Shown here: positions 51,648 through 62,900 of the stretch, one piece after another | Position numbering within the stretch: position 1 is the stretch's first letter | Layout: every line of letters starts with the position of its first letter | Assembly (NCBI RefSeq): GCF_002836975.1 | Contig: NZ_NIJK01000018.1 | Location: 16,924 to 80,923 of the forward strand | Direction: 5' to 3' | Length of the DNA: 64,000 bases | From: Shewanella indica | GTDB taxonomy: Bacteria > Pseudomonadota > Gammaproteobacteria > Enterobacterales > Shewanellaceae | Made by a program: the position numbers and the translations under genes | The notes under the pieces: generated by a model | What the model saw: the letters and a program-made list of their open reading frames with translations, nothing else | What the model was told of the DNA's origin: nothing | Databases searched by the model: none

Positions 51648-52595
51648 TTACTCGAAGCCTTCTGGACGCTTCACATACTCGGGGATCTCCAGCAACATGT
51701 TACCCCAGTAACCGAACAAAGCCTGATAAATAAAATCTATAAAAATTATGTATTTACGAGGCAAGTAGGCCCGTTTTGGATAAGACAGCAACAAGGTGTT
51801 GTGTTCCATGGGAAAGTCTTCCAGCACAGCCACCAACTCTCCCTTTTGCAAGGCCTCATCGGCAATCATCGGCGGCAGACAAGTGATCCCCAAGCCGGCA
51901 ATGGCCGCTTCCCGGGCTAAAGTGATATTATTGACCTTAAGCTGCACCTCAGGGGTGATTACCTGCCATTCATTACCATCAAAAATCTTCCAGCAACCGT
52001 CATTGATAAGCTGGATCCCGCCCTGCTCTATGCCCTTGTGGTGCCAAAGATCATCCGGGGACTGAGGAGTACCATGACGCTTAAGGTAATCAGGGCTTGC
52101 CATCAAGGTGGTGCTGGTCTTCACCAGTTGATAATGCTGCAGACGTGAGTCTTCGATGCCGCACAGGTGAAACAGTATGTCTATCCCTTCTTCAACCATA
52201 TCCACCTTGCGATTAGTCAGCTCAGCTTCTATGGTAATATCCGGGTATGCTTCAAGAAAACGAGCAAATACCGGGCCGAGGAATAACTGCCCCATCTCAA
52301 TCGGGCAGACTACTCTCAGATTGCCCTTGACCCGCTGTTGATTGGCACTGAGCTGCGCCTCGGCATTTTCCAGATCCACCAAAATCTTGGTGATCTTGTT
52401 GTAATACTCAGCGCCGGCCTCGGTTAACCTCAATGCCCTGGTGGTTCTGAACAGTAGCTGAACACCGGTCGCCTTTTCCAACTCTGCGACTTTGCGACTG
52501 ACGGTAGTCTTGGTTAGCCCCAACGCCTTGGCCGCGCCGGTAAAGCTGCCTTGTTCAACAACTTGAGCAAATATTTGTACCCTGTTTAGATCCAT
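51648..52595 (-). CDS. LysR family transcriptional regulator divergent from the acrAB-type pump
   Basis: 315 residues. The helix-turn-helix is at the start (FAQVVEQGSFTGAAKALGLT, then KTTVSRKVAELEKATGVQLL), followed by an inducer-binding domain. The motif LLFRTTRALRLTEAGAEYY is typical of LysR regulators of the CrgA/DmlR subgroup. It is divergent from an RND adaptor gene 468 bases away, and an imperfect inverted repeat between them is a plausible binding site. It likely controls the pump; that is inference from position. Confidence 0.9.
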   Translation of the reverse strand: MDLNRVQIFAQVVEQGSFTGAAKALGLTKTTVSRKVAELEKATGVQLLFRTTRALRLTEAGAEYYNKITKILVDLENAEAQLSANQQRVKGNLRVVCPIEMGQLFLGPVFARFLEAYPDITIEAELTNRKVDMVEEGIDILFHLCGIEDSRLQHYQLVKTSTTLMASPDYLKRHGTPQSPDDLWHHKGIEQGGIQLINDGCWKIFDGNEWQVITPEVQLKVNNITLAREAAIAGLGITCLPPMIADEALQKGELVAVLEDFPMEHNTLLLSYPKRAYLPRKYIIFIDFIYQALFGYWGNMLLEIPEYVKRPEGFE

Positions 52596-53063
52596 TTATT
52601 GTTGCACCTGTGGGACAGTGGGTTTATTTCTATATGACTAATCAAATTATAGTGACAGTAGTAGAATACTCGCCTCGCGGTGGAGGATCCAGCATGGTGC
52701 AGAGAAATTTCTGCAGTTTAGCCTTGGGTCACCCAACCATAAAACGCTTGCAGCAGTTGGGAAAGCTGTCTTTGCCTCCAGAGCAAAACAGTATATCTCC
52801 TATACAGGCAAAAACGAGATTTGGATACATAAGTTGTTGAATTCATAAATCTCACAACTAAATGTAAATAAATGGCAATAGTGTCGTTTATTGATTAAAA
52901 AATTTTCATTCATTTACACTTTTCGCTTATCCTGTAGCTTGTTGAGACAGAATGCTTGTGCGATAAATATGGGTTCGAAAATTTTGCTGGCGAACTGCGC
53001 CAGGAAGCCTGTCGTACGAGACATTTTCCCTTCCCGGCAAGCAGATACTGATTAGGAGTTATC
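52596..53063. other. Long divergent region between the LysR and RND adaptor genes
   Basis: 468 bases without a convincing gene. A plus-strand frame at 52610-52840 lacks a ribosome site and any recognisable motif. The region is A/T-rich toward the pump. It contains an inverted repeat, TGTAAATAAATG (52863-52874) and CATTCATTTACA (52907-52918), matching in 11 of 12 bases. Confidence 0.5.
52863..52918. promoter_or_regulatory. Inverted-repeat operator candidate for the pump
   Basis: TGTAAATAAATG and CATTCATTTACA (11 of 12 bases complementary) have a 32-base A/T-rich spacer, in front of acrA. A LysR tetramer or another regulator could bind such spaced arms. Confidence 0.35.
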
Positions 53064-54206
53064 ATGCGGCATGTATTAAAAGTTGCCTCAGTTGTAAGTA
53101 TGGCGTTATGGGTGACGGCCTGTGGGTCGGAAACTGAAAAAGCCACAAGCAATCAGGCGGCCCCCGCTATGGAAGTCAGTGTCCTGGAAGTCAAGTCGGC
53201 TCCGCAGGCACTGCAAGTGCAACTGCCTGGGCGCAGCATAGCTTTCCTTGAAGCCGAAGTTCGGCCTCAGGTCAACGGCATCATTCTGAAACGCAGCTTT
53301 ACCGAAGGCGGCGATGTGAAACAGGGTGAGTCACTGTATCAAATTGACCCTTCCACCTATAAGGCATCTCTACAGAGCGCCAAGGCGGATCTGGCCCGCG
53401 CCGAAGCGGCTCTGGCATCGGCCAAGGCAACTCAGGCCCGTTATCAGGAACTGGTCAAAACCAAATACATAAGTAAAGAAGAATACGATAAGGCAGATGC
53501 TTCCTATAAAGAAGCGCTGGCAGCGGTGGAAGTGGCCAAGGCGGCCATCAATACTGCAACCATTAACGTCAACTATACCGAAGTACAGGCGCCTATCTCA
53601 GGTCGTATCGGTAAATCCAGCGTCACGGCCGGCGCTCTGGTGACCGCCAACCAGGCTCAGCCACTGGCGACCATCCAACAACTGGATCCCATCAATGTGG
53701 ATATAGTGCAGTCCAGTACCCAAATGCTGCGTCTCAAGAGCATGTTGAAGGCCGGTAAACTGCAGGCTTCCGATGATGCCGAAGTGACTCTGCTACTGGA
53801 AGATGGCTCTACTTATGATCATAAGGGTCGCTTACAATTTGCCGAAGTCAGTGTCGATCAGAGTACAGGCTCTGTGACGCTGAGAGCCGAGTTCCCTAAC
53901 CCGGAACATACGCTGCTGCCTGGTATGTATGTGCGCGCCATCCTCAACACAGGTGTCGATCCTCAAGCGATTCTGGTACCGCAAAAAGCCATTACCCGTA
54001 GTCCTAAGGGTGAGGCTGTAGCCATGTTGGTGAATGGCGAAAACAAGGTAGAAGCTCGGGTGATCAAGACTGCCGATGTCATCAATCACCAGTGGCGGGT
54101 AACAGAAGGACTCAAGCCAGGTGACAAACTGATTGTCGAAGGGCTGCAAAAAATCCGTCCCGGCATGCCTGTGACGGCTAAACCCATGACAGCAAACCAG
54201 CAATAA
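53064..54206 (+). CDS. acrA: RND periplasmic adaptor, AcrA/MexA type, lipoprotein
   Basis: 380 residues with a lipoprotein signal ([20 protein letters not shown]). The biotinyl-lipoyl halves ([20 protein letters not shown] and [20 protein letters not shown]), helical hairpin (about 97-165) and later beta-barrel ([11 protein letters not shown]) are in the standard AcrA order. It links the pump at 54220 to an outer-membrane channel. AGGAGTT is just before ATG 53064. The permease starts 13 bases after its stop. Confidence 0.93.
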   Translation: MRHVLKVASVVSMALWVTACGSETEKATSNQAAPAMEVSVLEVKSAPQALQVQLPGRSIAFLEAEVRPQVNGIILKRSFTEGGDVKQGESLYQIDPSTYKASLQSAKADLARAEAALASAKATQARYQELVKTKYISKEEYDKADASYKEALAAVEVAKAAINTATINVNYTEVQAPISGRIGKSSVTAGALVTANQAQPLATIQQLDPINVDIVQSSTQMLRLKSMLKAGKLQASDDAEVTLLLEDGSTYDHKGRLQFAEVSVDQSTGSVTLRAEFPNPEHTLLPGMYVRAILNTGVDPQAILVPQKAITRSPKGEAVAMLVNGENKVEARVIKTADVINHQWRVTEGLKPGDKLIVEGLQKIRPGMPVTAKPMTANQQ

Positions 54207-54219
54207 CAGGGCGGAAGTT

Positions 54220-57200
54220 ATGGCACGTTTCTTTATCGATCGCCCCATCTTCGCATGGGTGATCGCGATTATTATCATGCTGGCGGGTGTCCTGGCCATT
54301 AAGGCCCTGCCGGTTTCCCAGTACCCGGATATTGCGCCACCAACCATTGTGGTTGCAGCCAACTATCCAGGTGCGTCGGCCAAAACTGTTGAAGATTCTG
54401 TGACCCAGGTGATTGAACAGCGTATGACAGGTCTCGACCATCTGCGCTATATCAAGTCCACCAGTGACAGCTTCGGTAACGCCGAAATCACTCTGACCTT
54501 TAACGCCGAGGCGGATCCCGACATCGCCCAGGTTCAGGTACAGAACAAGCTGCAGGCCGCCATGGCTTTGCTGCCTCAGGAAGTAACGGCTCAAGGTGTA
54601 AGGGTTAACAAATCCAGCTCCGGCTTCCTGATGGTAGTCGCCTTTATTTCAGATGACGGCTCCATGACCAAGGCCGACCTCGCCGACTACGTGGGTTCCA
54701 ACGTTCAGGATCCCATGAGTCGTGTACCCGGTGTAGGTGAAACCACCCTGTTCGGTGCCCAGTACTCAATGCGTATCTGGGTCGACCCACTGAAGCTGAC
54801 CAACTACAACCTAACCACTCTGGATGTAATCGCTGCGATTAAAGAACAGAACGCTCAGGTTTCTGCCGGTCAGTTGGGTGGTGCCCCTGCGGTCCAAGGC
54901 CAGGAGTTGAATGCGACTATCTCGGCTCAGAGCCGTCTGCAAACGCCTGAGGAATTCCGCAACATTATCCTCAAGTCGAACCCCTCGGGTGCCAATGTCT
55001 ATCTGAGTGATGTCGCCAAGGTTGAACTGGGCTCTGAGAGTTATTCCATCGAATCACTCTACAATGGACGCCCTGCCACAGGTCTGGCGATCAAGCTGGC
55101 CACTGGTGCCAACGCACTGGATACCGCCGAAGCCGTGCGCGCCAAGGTAGAAGAGATGCGTCCCTTCTTCCCGGCCAGCATGCAGGTGGTGTATCCCTAT
55201 GACACGACCCCCTTCGTAAAGAACTCCATCGAAGGTGTGGTTCATACTCTGCTGGAAGCCGTGGTACTGGTGTTCGTCATCATGTATCTGTTCCTGCAAA
55301 ACTTCCGTGCCACCTTGATCCCAACGATTGCGGTGCCGGTAGTATTGCTGGGTACCTTCGCCATCCTGTCCTTCACCGGATTTTCGATTAACACCCTGAC
55401 CATGTTCGCCATGGTACTGGCCATCGGCCTCTTGGTGGATGATGCCATCGTGGTGGTGGAAAACGTTGAGCGGGTGATGTCCGAAGAGGGGCTCAGCCCC
55501 AAGGAAGCGACCAAGAAATCCATGGGCCAGATCACCGGTGCACTGGTAGGTATCGGTCTGACACTGTCAGCAGTGTTTGTACCTATGGCCTTCATGTCCG
55601 GCTCTACCGGGGTTATTTACCGTCAGTTCTCCATCACTATCGTATCGGCGATGGCCTTGTCAGTATTGGTGGCAATCATACTGACTCCGGCACTTTGTGC
55701 CACTATGCTTAAGCCACTGAAGAAGGGGCATACCCATGCCGAAACCGGCTTCTTCGGCTGGTTTAACCGTAACTTCGATCGCATGACCGGCAAGTACGAA
55801 AGTACTGTAGCGACGATTATTAAGCGTTCAGTACGTATGAGCGCCGTCTATCTGGCACTGGTTGTGGCCGTAGGCTGGATCTTTATCCGCATGCCAACCG
55901 CCTTCTTGCCGGACGAAGATCAGGGCATGCTGTTTACCCAGACCATACTGCCAACCAACGCCACTCAAGAAAGTACCATGAAGGTACTGGAAAAGGTCTC
56001 GGATCAATTCCTGGCAGACGAAAACGTCAAATCGGTTCTGAGTGTGGCGGGCTTCAGTTTCGCCGGTCAGGGGCAGAACATGGGTATCGCCTTCGTCGGG
56101 CTGAAAGACTGGTCTGAACGTACAGCTCCAGGCAGTGATGTTCAGGCGGTTGCAGGCCGCGCCATGGCGGTATTCAGCCAGATGAAAGAAGCCTTCGTGT
56201 TTGCCTTCGTACCACCTGCAGTAATTGAGCTGGGTACAGCCAACGGTTTTGACCTCTTCCTGCAGGACAAGAATGGTCAAGGACACGAAAAACTGGTTCA
56301 AGCCCGTAACCAACTGCTGGGCATGGCGGCTCAAAATCCCAACCTGGTGGGTGTACGCCCCAATGGTCAGGAAGATGCGCCCATGTATCAGCTGCATATA
56401 GATCATGCCAAGCTGCGGGCACTGAGTGTCAACATAGGTGATGTCAACAACGTGCTTTCTGCCGCTTGGGGTGGCTCCTATGTCAACGACTTCATCGACC
56501 GTGGTCGGGTGAAGAAGGTTTATGTTCAGGCCGATGCCAAATACCGGATGCAACCTGAAGATCTGGATTCCTGGTATGTGCGTAACACCCAGGGAGACAT
56601 GGTGCCCTTCTCAGCCTTTGCCACCGGCAGCTGGGAGTATGGTTCACCGCGTCTGGAACGCTTCAACGGTCTACCGGCGATGAACATCCAGGGGGCAACA
56701 GTTCCGGGCTTCAGTACCGGTGAAGCGATGAACATCATGGAAGACATGGTTAACCAGCTGCCACCAGGCTTTGGTATCGAATGGAACGGCCTCTCCTACG
56801 AGGAACGTCTGTCAGGCAACCAGGCGCCTGCACTCTACGCGCTGTCTATCCTGGTGGTATTCCTGGTATTGGCGGCTCTGTATGAAAGCTGGTCCGTTCC
56901 TTTCGCGGTAATTCTGGTAGTGCCTCTGGGTATTATCGGTGCCCTAATCGCCATGAATGGCCGTGGCCTGCCAAACGACGTTTTCTTCCAGGTGGGTCTG
57001 TTGACCACTGTGGGTCTGGCGACCAAGAACGCCATTCTGATCGTGGAGTTCGCCAAGGAATACTATGAGCAGGGCTCCAAACTTGTCGACGCCACCCTGC
57101 ACGCAGTACGGGTACGTTTGCGGCCAATTCTAATGACCTCGCTGGCATTCGGTCTCGGGGTTGTACCTCTGGCCGTCAGTACAGGTGTGGGTTCAGGCAG

Positions 57201-57351
57201 TCAGAATGCCATAGGTACCGGGGTACTGGGTGGTATGATCAGCTCAACCTTCCTGGGTATCTTCTTTATCCCACTCTTCTTCGTGGTGGTAGAGCGCATG
57301 TTCAGTAAGCGTGAGCGTGAAGAGCGCAAACTGCGAAAACAGGCCAAATAA
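54220..57351 (+). CDS. acrB: RND multidrug permease, AcrB/MexB type (HAE-1)
   Basis: 1043 residues, the standard AcrB length. [20 protein letters not shown] at the start and [18 protein letters not shown] around 403-420 are HAE-1 signatures; Asp407 and Asp408 are the proton-relay pair of AcrB. Substrates are probably lipophilic drugs, dyes or bile salts. No tolC gene follows, so it should share a TolC from elsewhere in the genome. A terminator follows directly. Confidence 0.95.
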   Translation: MARFFIDRPIFAWVIAIIIMLAGVLAIKALPVSQYPDIAPPTIVVAANYPGASAKTVEDSVTQVIEQRMTGLDHLRYIKSTSDSFGNAEITLTFNAEADPDIAQVQVQNKLQAAMALLPQEVTAQGVRVNKSSSGFLMVVAFISDDGSMTKADLADYVGSNVQDPMSRVPGVGETTLFGAQYSMRIWVDPLKLTNYNLTTLDVIAAIKEQNAQVSAGQLGGAPAVQGQELNATISAQSRLQTPEEFRNIILKSNPSGANVYLSDVAKVELGSESYSIESLYNGRPATGLAIKLATGANALDTAEAVRAKVEEMRPFFPASMQVVYPYDTTPFVKNSIEGVVHTLLEAVVLVFVIMYLFLQNFRATLIPTIAVPVVLLGTFAILSFTGFSINTLTMFAMVLAIGLLVDDAIVVVENVERVMSEEGLSPKEATKKSMGQITGALVGIGLTLSAVFVPMAFMSGSTGVIYRQFSITIVSAMALSVLVAIILTPALCATMLKPLKKGHTHAETGFFGWFNRNFDRMTGKYESTVATIIKRSVRMSAVYLALVVAVGWIFIRMPTAFLPDEDQGMLFTQTILPTNATQESTMKVLEKVSDQFLADENVKSVLSVAGFSFAGQGQNMGIAFVGLKDWSERTAPGSDVQAVAGRAMAVFSQMKEAFVFAFVPPAVIELGTANGFDLFLQDKNGQGHEKLVQARNQLLGMAAQNPNLVGVRPNGQEDAPMYQLHIDHAKLRALSVNIGDVNNVLSAAWGGSYVNDFIDRGRVKKVYVQADAKYRMQPEDLDSWYVRNTQGDMVPFSAFATGSWEYGSPRLERFNGLPAMNIQGATVPGFSTGEAMNIMEDMVNQLPPGFGIEWNGLSYEERLSGNQAPALYALSILVVFLVLAALYESWSVPFAVILVVPLGIIGALIAMNGRGLPNDVFFQVGLLTTVGLATKNAILIVEFAKEYYEQGSKLVDATLHAVRVRLRPILMTSLAFGLGVVPLAVSTGVGSGSQNAIGTGVLGGMISSTFLGIFFIPLFFVVVERMFSKREREERKLRKQAK

Positions 57352-57366
57352 TTCGCCTGTCACCTC

Positions 57367-57395
57367 AAAGCCCGGCTGATATGCCGGGCTTTTTG
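57367..57395 (+). terminator. Terminator after acrB
   Basis: AAAGCCCGGC-TGATAT-GCCGGGCTTT followed by TTG, a stem of 10 pairs with T-rich ends. Confidence 0.9.
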
Positions 57396-57590
57396 TTGCC
57401 TGTTGCAAACCACTTCTATATGGAGCTTCAAAGACTTAACACCTGTTAGGTTCGCATCCGGCTTTAGGACTTGTCATTCCGCCCAAAATGTAAAATTGGT
57501 GGGCAACAAAGGGTTAAAGAAGCTGGTCAAGCGCGCCAATAAAGCTTAGGATCTGCACAGAAAACAGCACTTTTTGGAGTAATTCACCTT

Positions 57591-58271
57591 ATGGGTATCA
57601 GAGCCATAGTCGTCGACACCGCCGGCACTACGACAGATCTTAACTTTATTCAGGATGTGCTTTTCCCCTATTCGGCCAAGGCATTGCCGGAGTTTTTAGA
57701 ACGTTATCAAGATAATATTCTGGTAGAAAACTGTATCAGCGACACCAAGGAGATGGCATTGGAACCTGATGCCGATCTGCCGCGGGTAATAGAAATACTC
57801 CAGCAGTGGGTTGCAGAAGATCGCAAAGCCACTCCGTTGAAGACGCTGCAGGGCCTGATCTGGAAACAGGGCTATGCCAAGAACGAGTTCACCGGTCACA
57901 TCTATCCTGACTTCATTGAAGCCATCAAGGAATACAAGGCTCAGGGACTCAGAGTATACAGCTTCTCTTCCGGCTCAGTGGAAGCCCAGAAGCTACTATT
58001 CAGCCACAGTGATGGCGGCGATCTGACCGAACTGTTCAACGGTCATTTTGATACCCGCACCGGCGGCAAACTCGACAAGCAAGCCTACTGCAACATTATT
58101 AACACCATAAGTCTGAGCCCGAAGCAGATACTGTTTGTCTCGGACATGTTGGACGAACTCAAGGCCGCTGCCGCTGCCGGGCTGATCACCTGTCAGATGG
58201 TACGTGAAGCCGGGCAACGCACAGGTGATTTCCGGCAGGTAAAGAGCTTCGCCGAGCTGAAGATTGACTGA
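57591..58271 (+). CDS. mtnC: Acireductone synthase / enolase-phosphatase E1
   Basis: 226 residues, HAD superfamily. [14 protein letters not shown] carries the HAD motif I in the E1 form (DTAGT), [17 protein letters not shown] is motif II with the Ser, and [17 protein letters not shown] is motif IV. It enolises and dephosphorylates 2,3-diketo-5-methylthiopentyl-1-phosphate in the methionine salvage pathway. The other salvage genes are not nearby. ATG 57591 follows GGAG at about 11 bases. A terminator follows. Confidence 0.95.
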   Translation: MGIRAIVVDTAGTTTDLNFIQDVLFPYSAKALPEFLERYQDNILVENCISDTKEMALEPDADLPRVIEILQQWVAEDRKATPLKTLQGLIWKQGYAKNEFTGHIYPDFIEAIKEYKAQGLRVYSFSSGSVEAQKLLFSHSDGGDLTELFNGHFDTRTGGKLDKQAYCNIINTISLSPKQILFVSDMLDELKAAAAAGLITCQMVREAGQRTGDFRQVKSFAELKID

Positions 58272-58297
58272 TAACCGCCTAAGTTAACTGATGAATC

Positions 58298-58328
58298 AAG
58301 GGGAGCCAATGGCTCCCCTTATTGTTTA
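58298..58328 (+). terminator. Terminator after mtnC
   Basis: AAGGGGAGCC-AAT-GGCTCCCCTT followed by ATTGTTT. Confidence 0.85.
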
Positions 58329-58444
58329 CAACACCTATTCCTTATCCCGGAAAATCAACACCTGTACGGAATGTTGTTCCCCTCTTGAGACAGAGAGGCG
58401 CTGTTGTTATCCTGAGCCAACCAAAATAAAACGGTCGTTTAAAT

Positions 58445-58870
58445 ATGGAAGATTTTACTCAGCGTTACCCACAGCACTCGCAAATCCCGGTGGCCTGGGG
58501 CGAAATGGATGCCCTGCAACACGTCAACAATGTAGTCTATTTCCGCTACTTTGAGAGCGCCAGAATCGACTTCTTCAACCGCCACTTTCCCTTGGGAGAG
58601 ATGTACAAACAGGGAATGGGGCCGGTAATAAGCGAAAACCAGGCCAGGTACAAGCGCCCGGTTACCTACCCGGATACCCTGTTGATAGGGGTCAAAATCA
58701 GCGATATAGGTGAAGACAGGTTTACCATGCATTACGAGGCGTACAGTAAGGCACAGCGAGCCATTACCACTACAGGTAGCTCTGTCGCCGTCATGTACGA
58801 TTTCAAGAAAGGCACCAAGGCCAAATTACCGCAGGAATTGCTGGCAGTTCTCAAGGAATACCAAGAATAA
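58445..58870 (+). CDS. Hot-dog fold acyl-CoA thioesterase (4HBT/YbgC type)
   Basis: 141 residues. WGEMDALQHVNNVVYFRYFE is the 4HBT/YbgC active-site segment with the Asp (D21) and the HVNN that follow; the hot-dog core continues with MGPVISENQARYKRPVTYPD. It probably hydrolyses acyl-CoA thioesters in the cytoplasm; substrate chain length cannot be read. ATG 58445 lies after an A/T-rich leader with little ribosome-site signal. Confidence 0.87.
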   Translation: MEDFTQRYPQHSQIPVAWGEMDALQHVNNVVYFRYFESARIDFFNRHFPLGEMYKQGMGPVISENQARYKRPVTYPDTLLIGVKISDIGEDRFTMHYEAYSKAQRAITTTGSSVAVMYDFKKGTKAKLPQELLAVLKEYQE

Positions 58871-58944
58871 AGTTGGTGTTCGAGCGAGTCTCTATTACAC
58901 TTTTTTCCTATTAATAAACACAATAATAAGAGAAAAGCCCCTCA

Positions 58945-59847
58945 ATGAGACTCTTTCTGCTGCTCTTCATGACTTGCTTTATGTGCTTCCAGGTCAAATC
59001 TGCACCCGGAGCCACTTCTTCTCCTGAACAGCAACTGGCCTCGGCCAGCGCTATCTTGGTGGACATGAAAACCGGTGAAATCCTCTATGAGGACAACCCG
59101 CAGCAGGTACAACCCATCGCCTCCATCACCAAATTGATGACGGCGCTGGTGACGCTGGATGCCAAGTTGCCGCTCAACGAGCGAATTGCAGTGGATGTCA
59201 GCCAAACCCAAGTCATGCAAAATGTGGTATCTCGTATCCGTATCGGCAGCGAGCTAAAACGCAAAGAAGCACTGGCGCTGGCATTGATGTCTTCGGAAAA
59301 TCGCGCCGCCGCGACCCTGGCGCATCACTATCCCGGCGGCTATCCGGCCTTTATCCAGGCGATGAATGCCAAGGCGGAAGAGTTGGGGATGACAGACAGT
59401 CACTTTGTTGAACCAACGGGGCTGTCGGAACAAAATGTCTCCAGTGCCAGGGACTTGGTCAAACTGCTGCAAGAGACTAAAAAGTATCCCTTGATAGGCG
59501 AGCTGAGCTCGGCCCCCAATCGCAGCGTCACCTTTCGTAAACCCAGATATAACCTGGCGTTTTACAACACTAATCGGCTGGTGAATAAACCAAACTGGCA
59601 AATTTCGCTTTCCAAGACGGGTTATACCGATGACGCCGGCCGCTGTCTGGTGATGCTGACCCAAATGGCCAAGCGGGAAGTCGCCTTTGTGGTGCTGGAC
59701 GCCTTCGGCAAGCTAAGCCATTTGGCCGATGCCAACCGCTTAAAGAAGTGGCTGGAAACCGGCAAAATCAGTCAGGTTCCCCAAGAAGCTCTGGACTATA
59801 AACAACAAAAGCAAACAGAGCGTCAATCATTGCTCTCTGCCCGTTAA
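58945..59847 (+). CDS. pbpG: D-alanyl-D-alanine endopeptidase, PBP7-like (S11)
   Basis: 300 residues with a signal peptide (LFLLLFMTCFMCFQVKSA). The S11 motifs are intact: SITK (S60-K63, the active Ser), SEN (117-119) and KTGYTD (224-229). The length and absence of a C-terminal amphipathic tail fit the PBP7/PbpG group rather than PBP5. It trims or opens peptidoglycan cross-links in the periplasm. Start ATG 58945, with AAGAG upstream. Confidence 0.9.
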   Translation: MRLFLLLFMTCFMCFQVKSAPGATSSPEQQLASASAILVDMKTGEILYEDNPQQVQPIASITKLMTALVTLDAKLPLNERIAVDVSQTQVMQNVVSRIRIGSELKRKEALALALMSSENRAAATLAHHYPGGYPAFIQAMNAKAEELGMTDSHFVEPTGLSEQNVSSARDLVKLLQETKKYPLIGELSSAPNRSVTFRKPRYNLAFYNTNRLVNKPNWQISLSKTGYTDDAGRCLVMLTQMAKREVAFVVLDAFGKLSHLADANRLKKWLETGKISQVPQEALDYKQQKQTERQSLLSAR

Positions 59848-59972
59848 TATTCAAAACCGCCGGTGACCCCGCACAGATTTTTACTTTTGCGCGGTCGCCC
59901 CCATGTCGGTATTTGTTATCATCCCGCCACCTTTTAAAGGCCTTTGGCCTTAGCAGTTACTGAGTCAGGAAG

Positions 59973-62900
59973 ATGCAGTCATTTAAAAAGCACACTCTTA
60001 TCCCGCTGGATCCCCAAGATCCCCTCTCTATAGCTCAAGCCCTGACTCAATACCGACATCAATTGCAGCAAAGCACTATTCTGCGTAAAGGGATGTTCGA
60101 TATCGAATTTGTCGCCGAGACAGACAGCGGCAACCGCCGCCTGCAGATCGATGATCTGCAAGATTCAGGACTGCGCAGCCTGCTGCAGGAAGCCCTGAGT
60201 CAGGGCCCGGATGGCGAAGTATTCATGCTGCCGCCACTCATCAGTGACGAATGTGACCTTTACCTCTCAGAACCTTTGCTGTTCGCCATTGCCATGCAAC
60301 ACCCGCACCTGACCCCCGAACTGCTGGCCACCGCCGAGGCCATGATAGACTTCGCCCGCAGGCACAATGATCTGCAGCGCATGTGGCTGGACGACAGCCG
60401 CATTTTCGGGGTCGAGGCCCTGTTTCTGCTGGCCCGGCGCACACCCGAACTGGCCTGGCTATTGGCACGCTTCCTGATCCCCGCCTGGGACAATGTCTAC
60501 AGCAATGGCTATGAGCAATATATGGCACGGCTGCTCGAGCTCAATGGCTGGAGCCCGGATATGCTGCGGGCCTTTGTCTGGTGCGACAGTGACCATCTGC
60601 GCCAGGGCTTCTTCTACAGCGGCGAAACCGGCATTCAGAGTCATCAGCCACTGGCCGACTTCCTCAAGCAAAATCCACAGCAATATCCTCTATTCAAACA
60701 GCTGTTGAGCGAGCGTTTACTCAATAGCCCGAAACTGCTCGCCGCCGAAGACCGCCCACTTGGCAGAGTCGATGCCGTGCTGCATGTCTTTGTCAGCATG
60801 TACCCGATTGAGTTTGCCTGGTTTGAAGTTGAACAGAGCGAGGGGCTGGATACCCTGCTTGAAAGCCAGTTTATTCGCGTCAGTCTCGAAGAGGAGATAA
60901 GCGACCTGCGCGCCGCCATAGAGAGCCAGGCCAGTGGCGCCCTGGCCTGTTACAGATGCGGCAAAACCGAGATCGCCGAAACCGACGCAGATGAACAAGA
61001 GGGCAGCTATCAGGATGAGGACGATGAGCGGCCGGGCAGGCTGCTGCGTCTGTTAAAGCCATTGGTACTGGCGCAACCCCAAGGCGCGGCATTGTGGCAA
61101 TATCTGCATGATGGCCGCCAACCCCAGGCGCTGGCGGCTCAGCAACCAATAGCATTAATTCCCGCCTGTAAGGCCAAAGCCTTGGGGCTCTATCACTATA
61201 TAGTCGACTACTGCGTTACGGCAGAATCCAATCGACATATTGCCGAAGAGCTGAGCAGTATTCTCAGCGATAGCCGTTATGAACTGCTCTATGGTGATGA
61301 AGAAGATGTCGAAGCCTTTGCCGATATTTTGCCATCAAAGAGTCTACCGCAAAGGCAACAGCAGTATTTACGCCTGCTGGATATCTGGTTCGCTTGGCTT
61401 GGCAAACCCGAGCTGGAAGAGATCCGCGAAAACCTGGTCGACGATGAAGGACTGCTCGATGATGTCCAATATCTGCAGCGCTACGGCAACCTCAGTGACA
61501 CCAGTGAGCAGGCGCTGCTCGAGGCGCAACTGGCTAAACTGCTGCAGCAATGGAACGACAAGCGCCAGGTCTACAACCGCCCCTTGTTGAACAAGACCCT
61601 GGCCTTATTCCGGCAACACCGGCAGCTTGCCAACCCGGATAACTGGCCACTGAACCAAATGGAGCTCGGCCACTATGTGTTGCTGGCCTTCCTTTGGCAA
61701 CAGGACTGTCTGGCTGGGTGCCATGACGCCACCAGCCGGGCGCTGAGCGAGAGATTAAACGCTAATAGCCCTTGGGAACTGCTTGCCGGGCAAGTGCTCA
61801 AGCAGGCCGCAGACGATGCCAAGCCGCTCAAGGCGTTTATCTGTCGGCCCGAGTCATCTCTTTGTGAGCTTGAGGCGCTGCAACTGGCACAAGACCAGCT
61901 CTATCGAAGAGGGCGTGATGATGTTGGCCGCCAATTGACCCTGGAACCCATCAGTGACTTCCAGCCCAAATACCTATTGTTCGACAAACAAGACGGTTTT
62001 CGCCGCAGTGCCATGCTGTGCTATTTCCTGCTGGCCTCGCAGCACGTTTTCACTCACTCCTCGACTCAGCCAAATGAGCCGCAAGCACCGGCTCTCATAC
62101 TGGCCCGGCGCCTGTGGCAATGGCTGCTGGAACTGGCGCCACTCAAGCTCTTGCATTATGCCGCCATGCCTTACAGTGACGATAATTTCGACCCTGAGTT
62201 TGACTCTGATACCGAGCGCCAGGGCTTTGTCAGCAGCATGCAATCACTCGGCGTCAGTGAAGCCCTGCTGACAGTGTTTGACTTCCAACTGTCGCTGAGC
62301 AGCGGCGATGGCGCCAACACCCTGCGCGCGCTAGCGCAGCTGAGCCCATTGACCCAGGCCTCATCGAGCCAGGCAGATCCACTGCTGCAGGCACTGAGAC
62401 GACTGCCGGATAGAGAGAAGCTCAATGCCTTCGAACTGCTGGAGCTGCAATTTCCCGGGCAAGGCTTTATCCAACACCCTGAGCTGCAGCGGGAGTGGTC
62501 ACTCTGCCTCGAGTATTTTATTCGCGACAACCTCAAGAGTTGGCAGCGGGTACTGGCTCAAGACTTTGATGGCCGCTGCCAGTTGCTGGAGCGGGGCATA
62601 AAGCAGCCTGTGGTTGCCGCGCCGCAACTTGTGGTTTGCGAGCAGGCCCAAGATGACAGATATGACTGGCTCAATGTCAGCCTGCTTCGGCGTCAGGGTG
62701 AAGAGTTGCAGGCATTATTGCTGACCCAAGCGATACCGCCGGAGGGCTTACCCCAAGGTGTTCCGGGCGAGGTGCTGCTGTTTGACGAGAGTGTCAGCGC
62801 CGAGGAGATCTTGGCGGCATTCAAGGCCCTGTACTCGGTCGATACCAGGGTCGCCTTGGTCAATGCTCGACTGCAAGCATACCTGAGTGGTGAACTGCCG

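Noticed and set aside
52610..52840. Plus-strand 76-codon frame in the LysR-acrA gap
   Set aside because: No ribosome site, no motif, composition unlike a protein.
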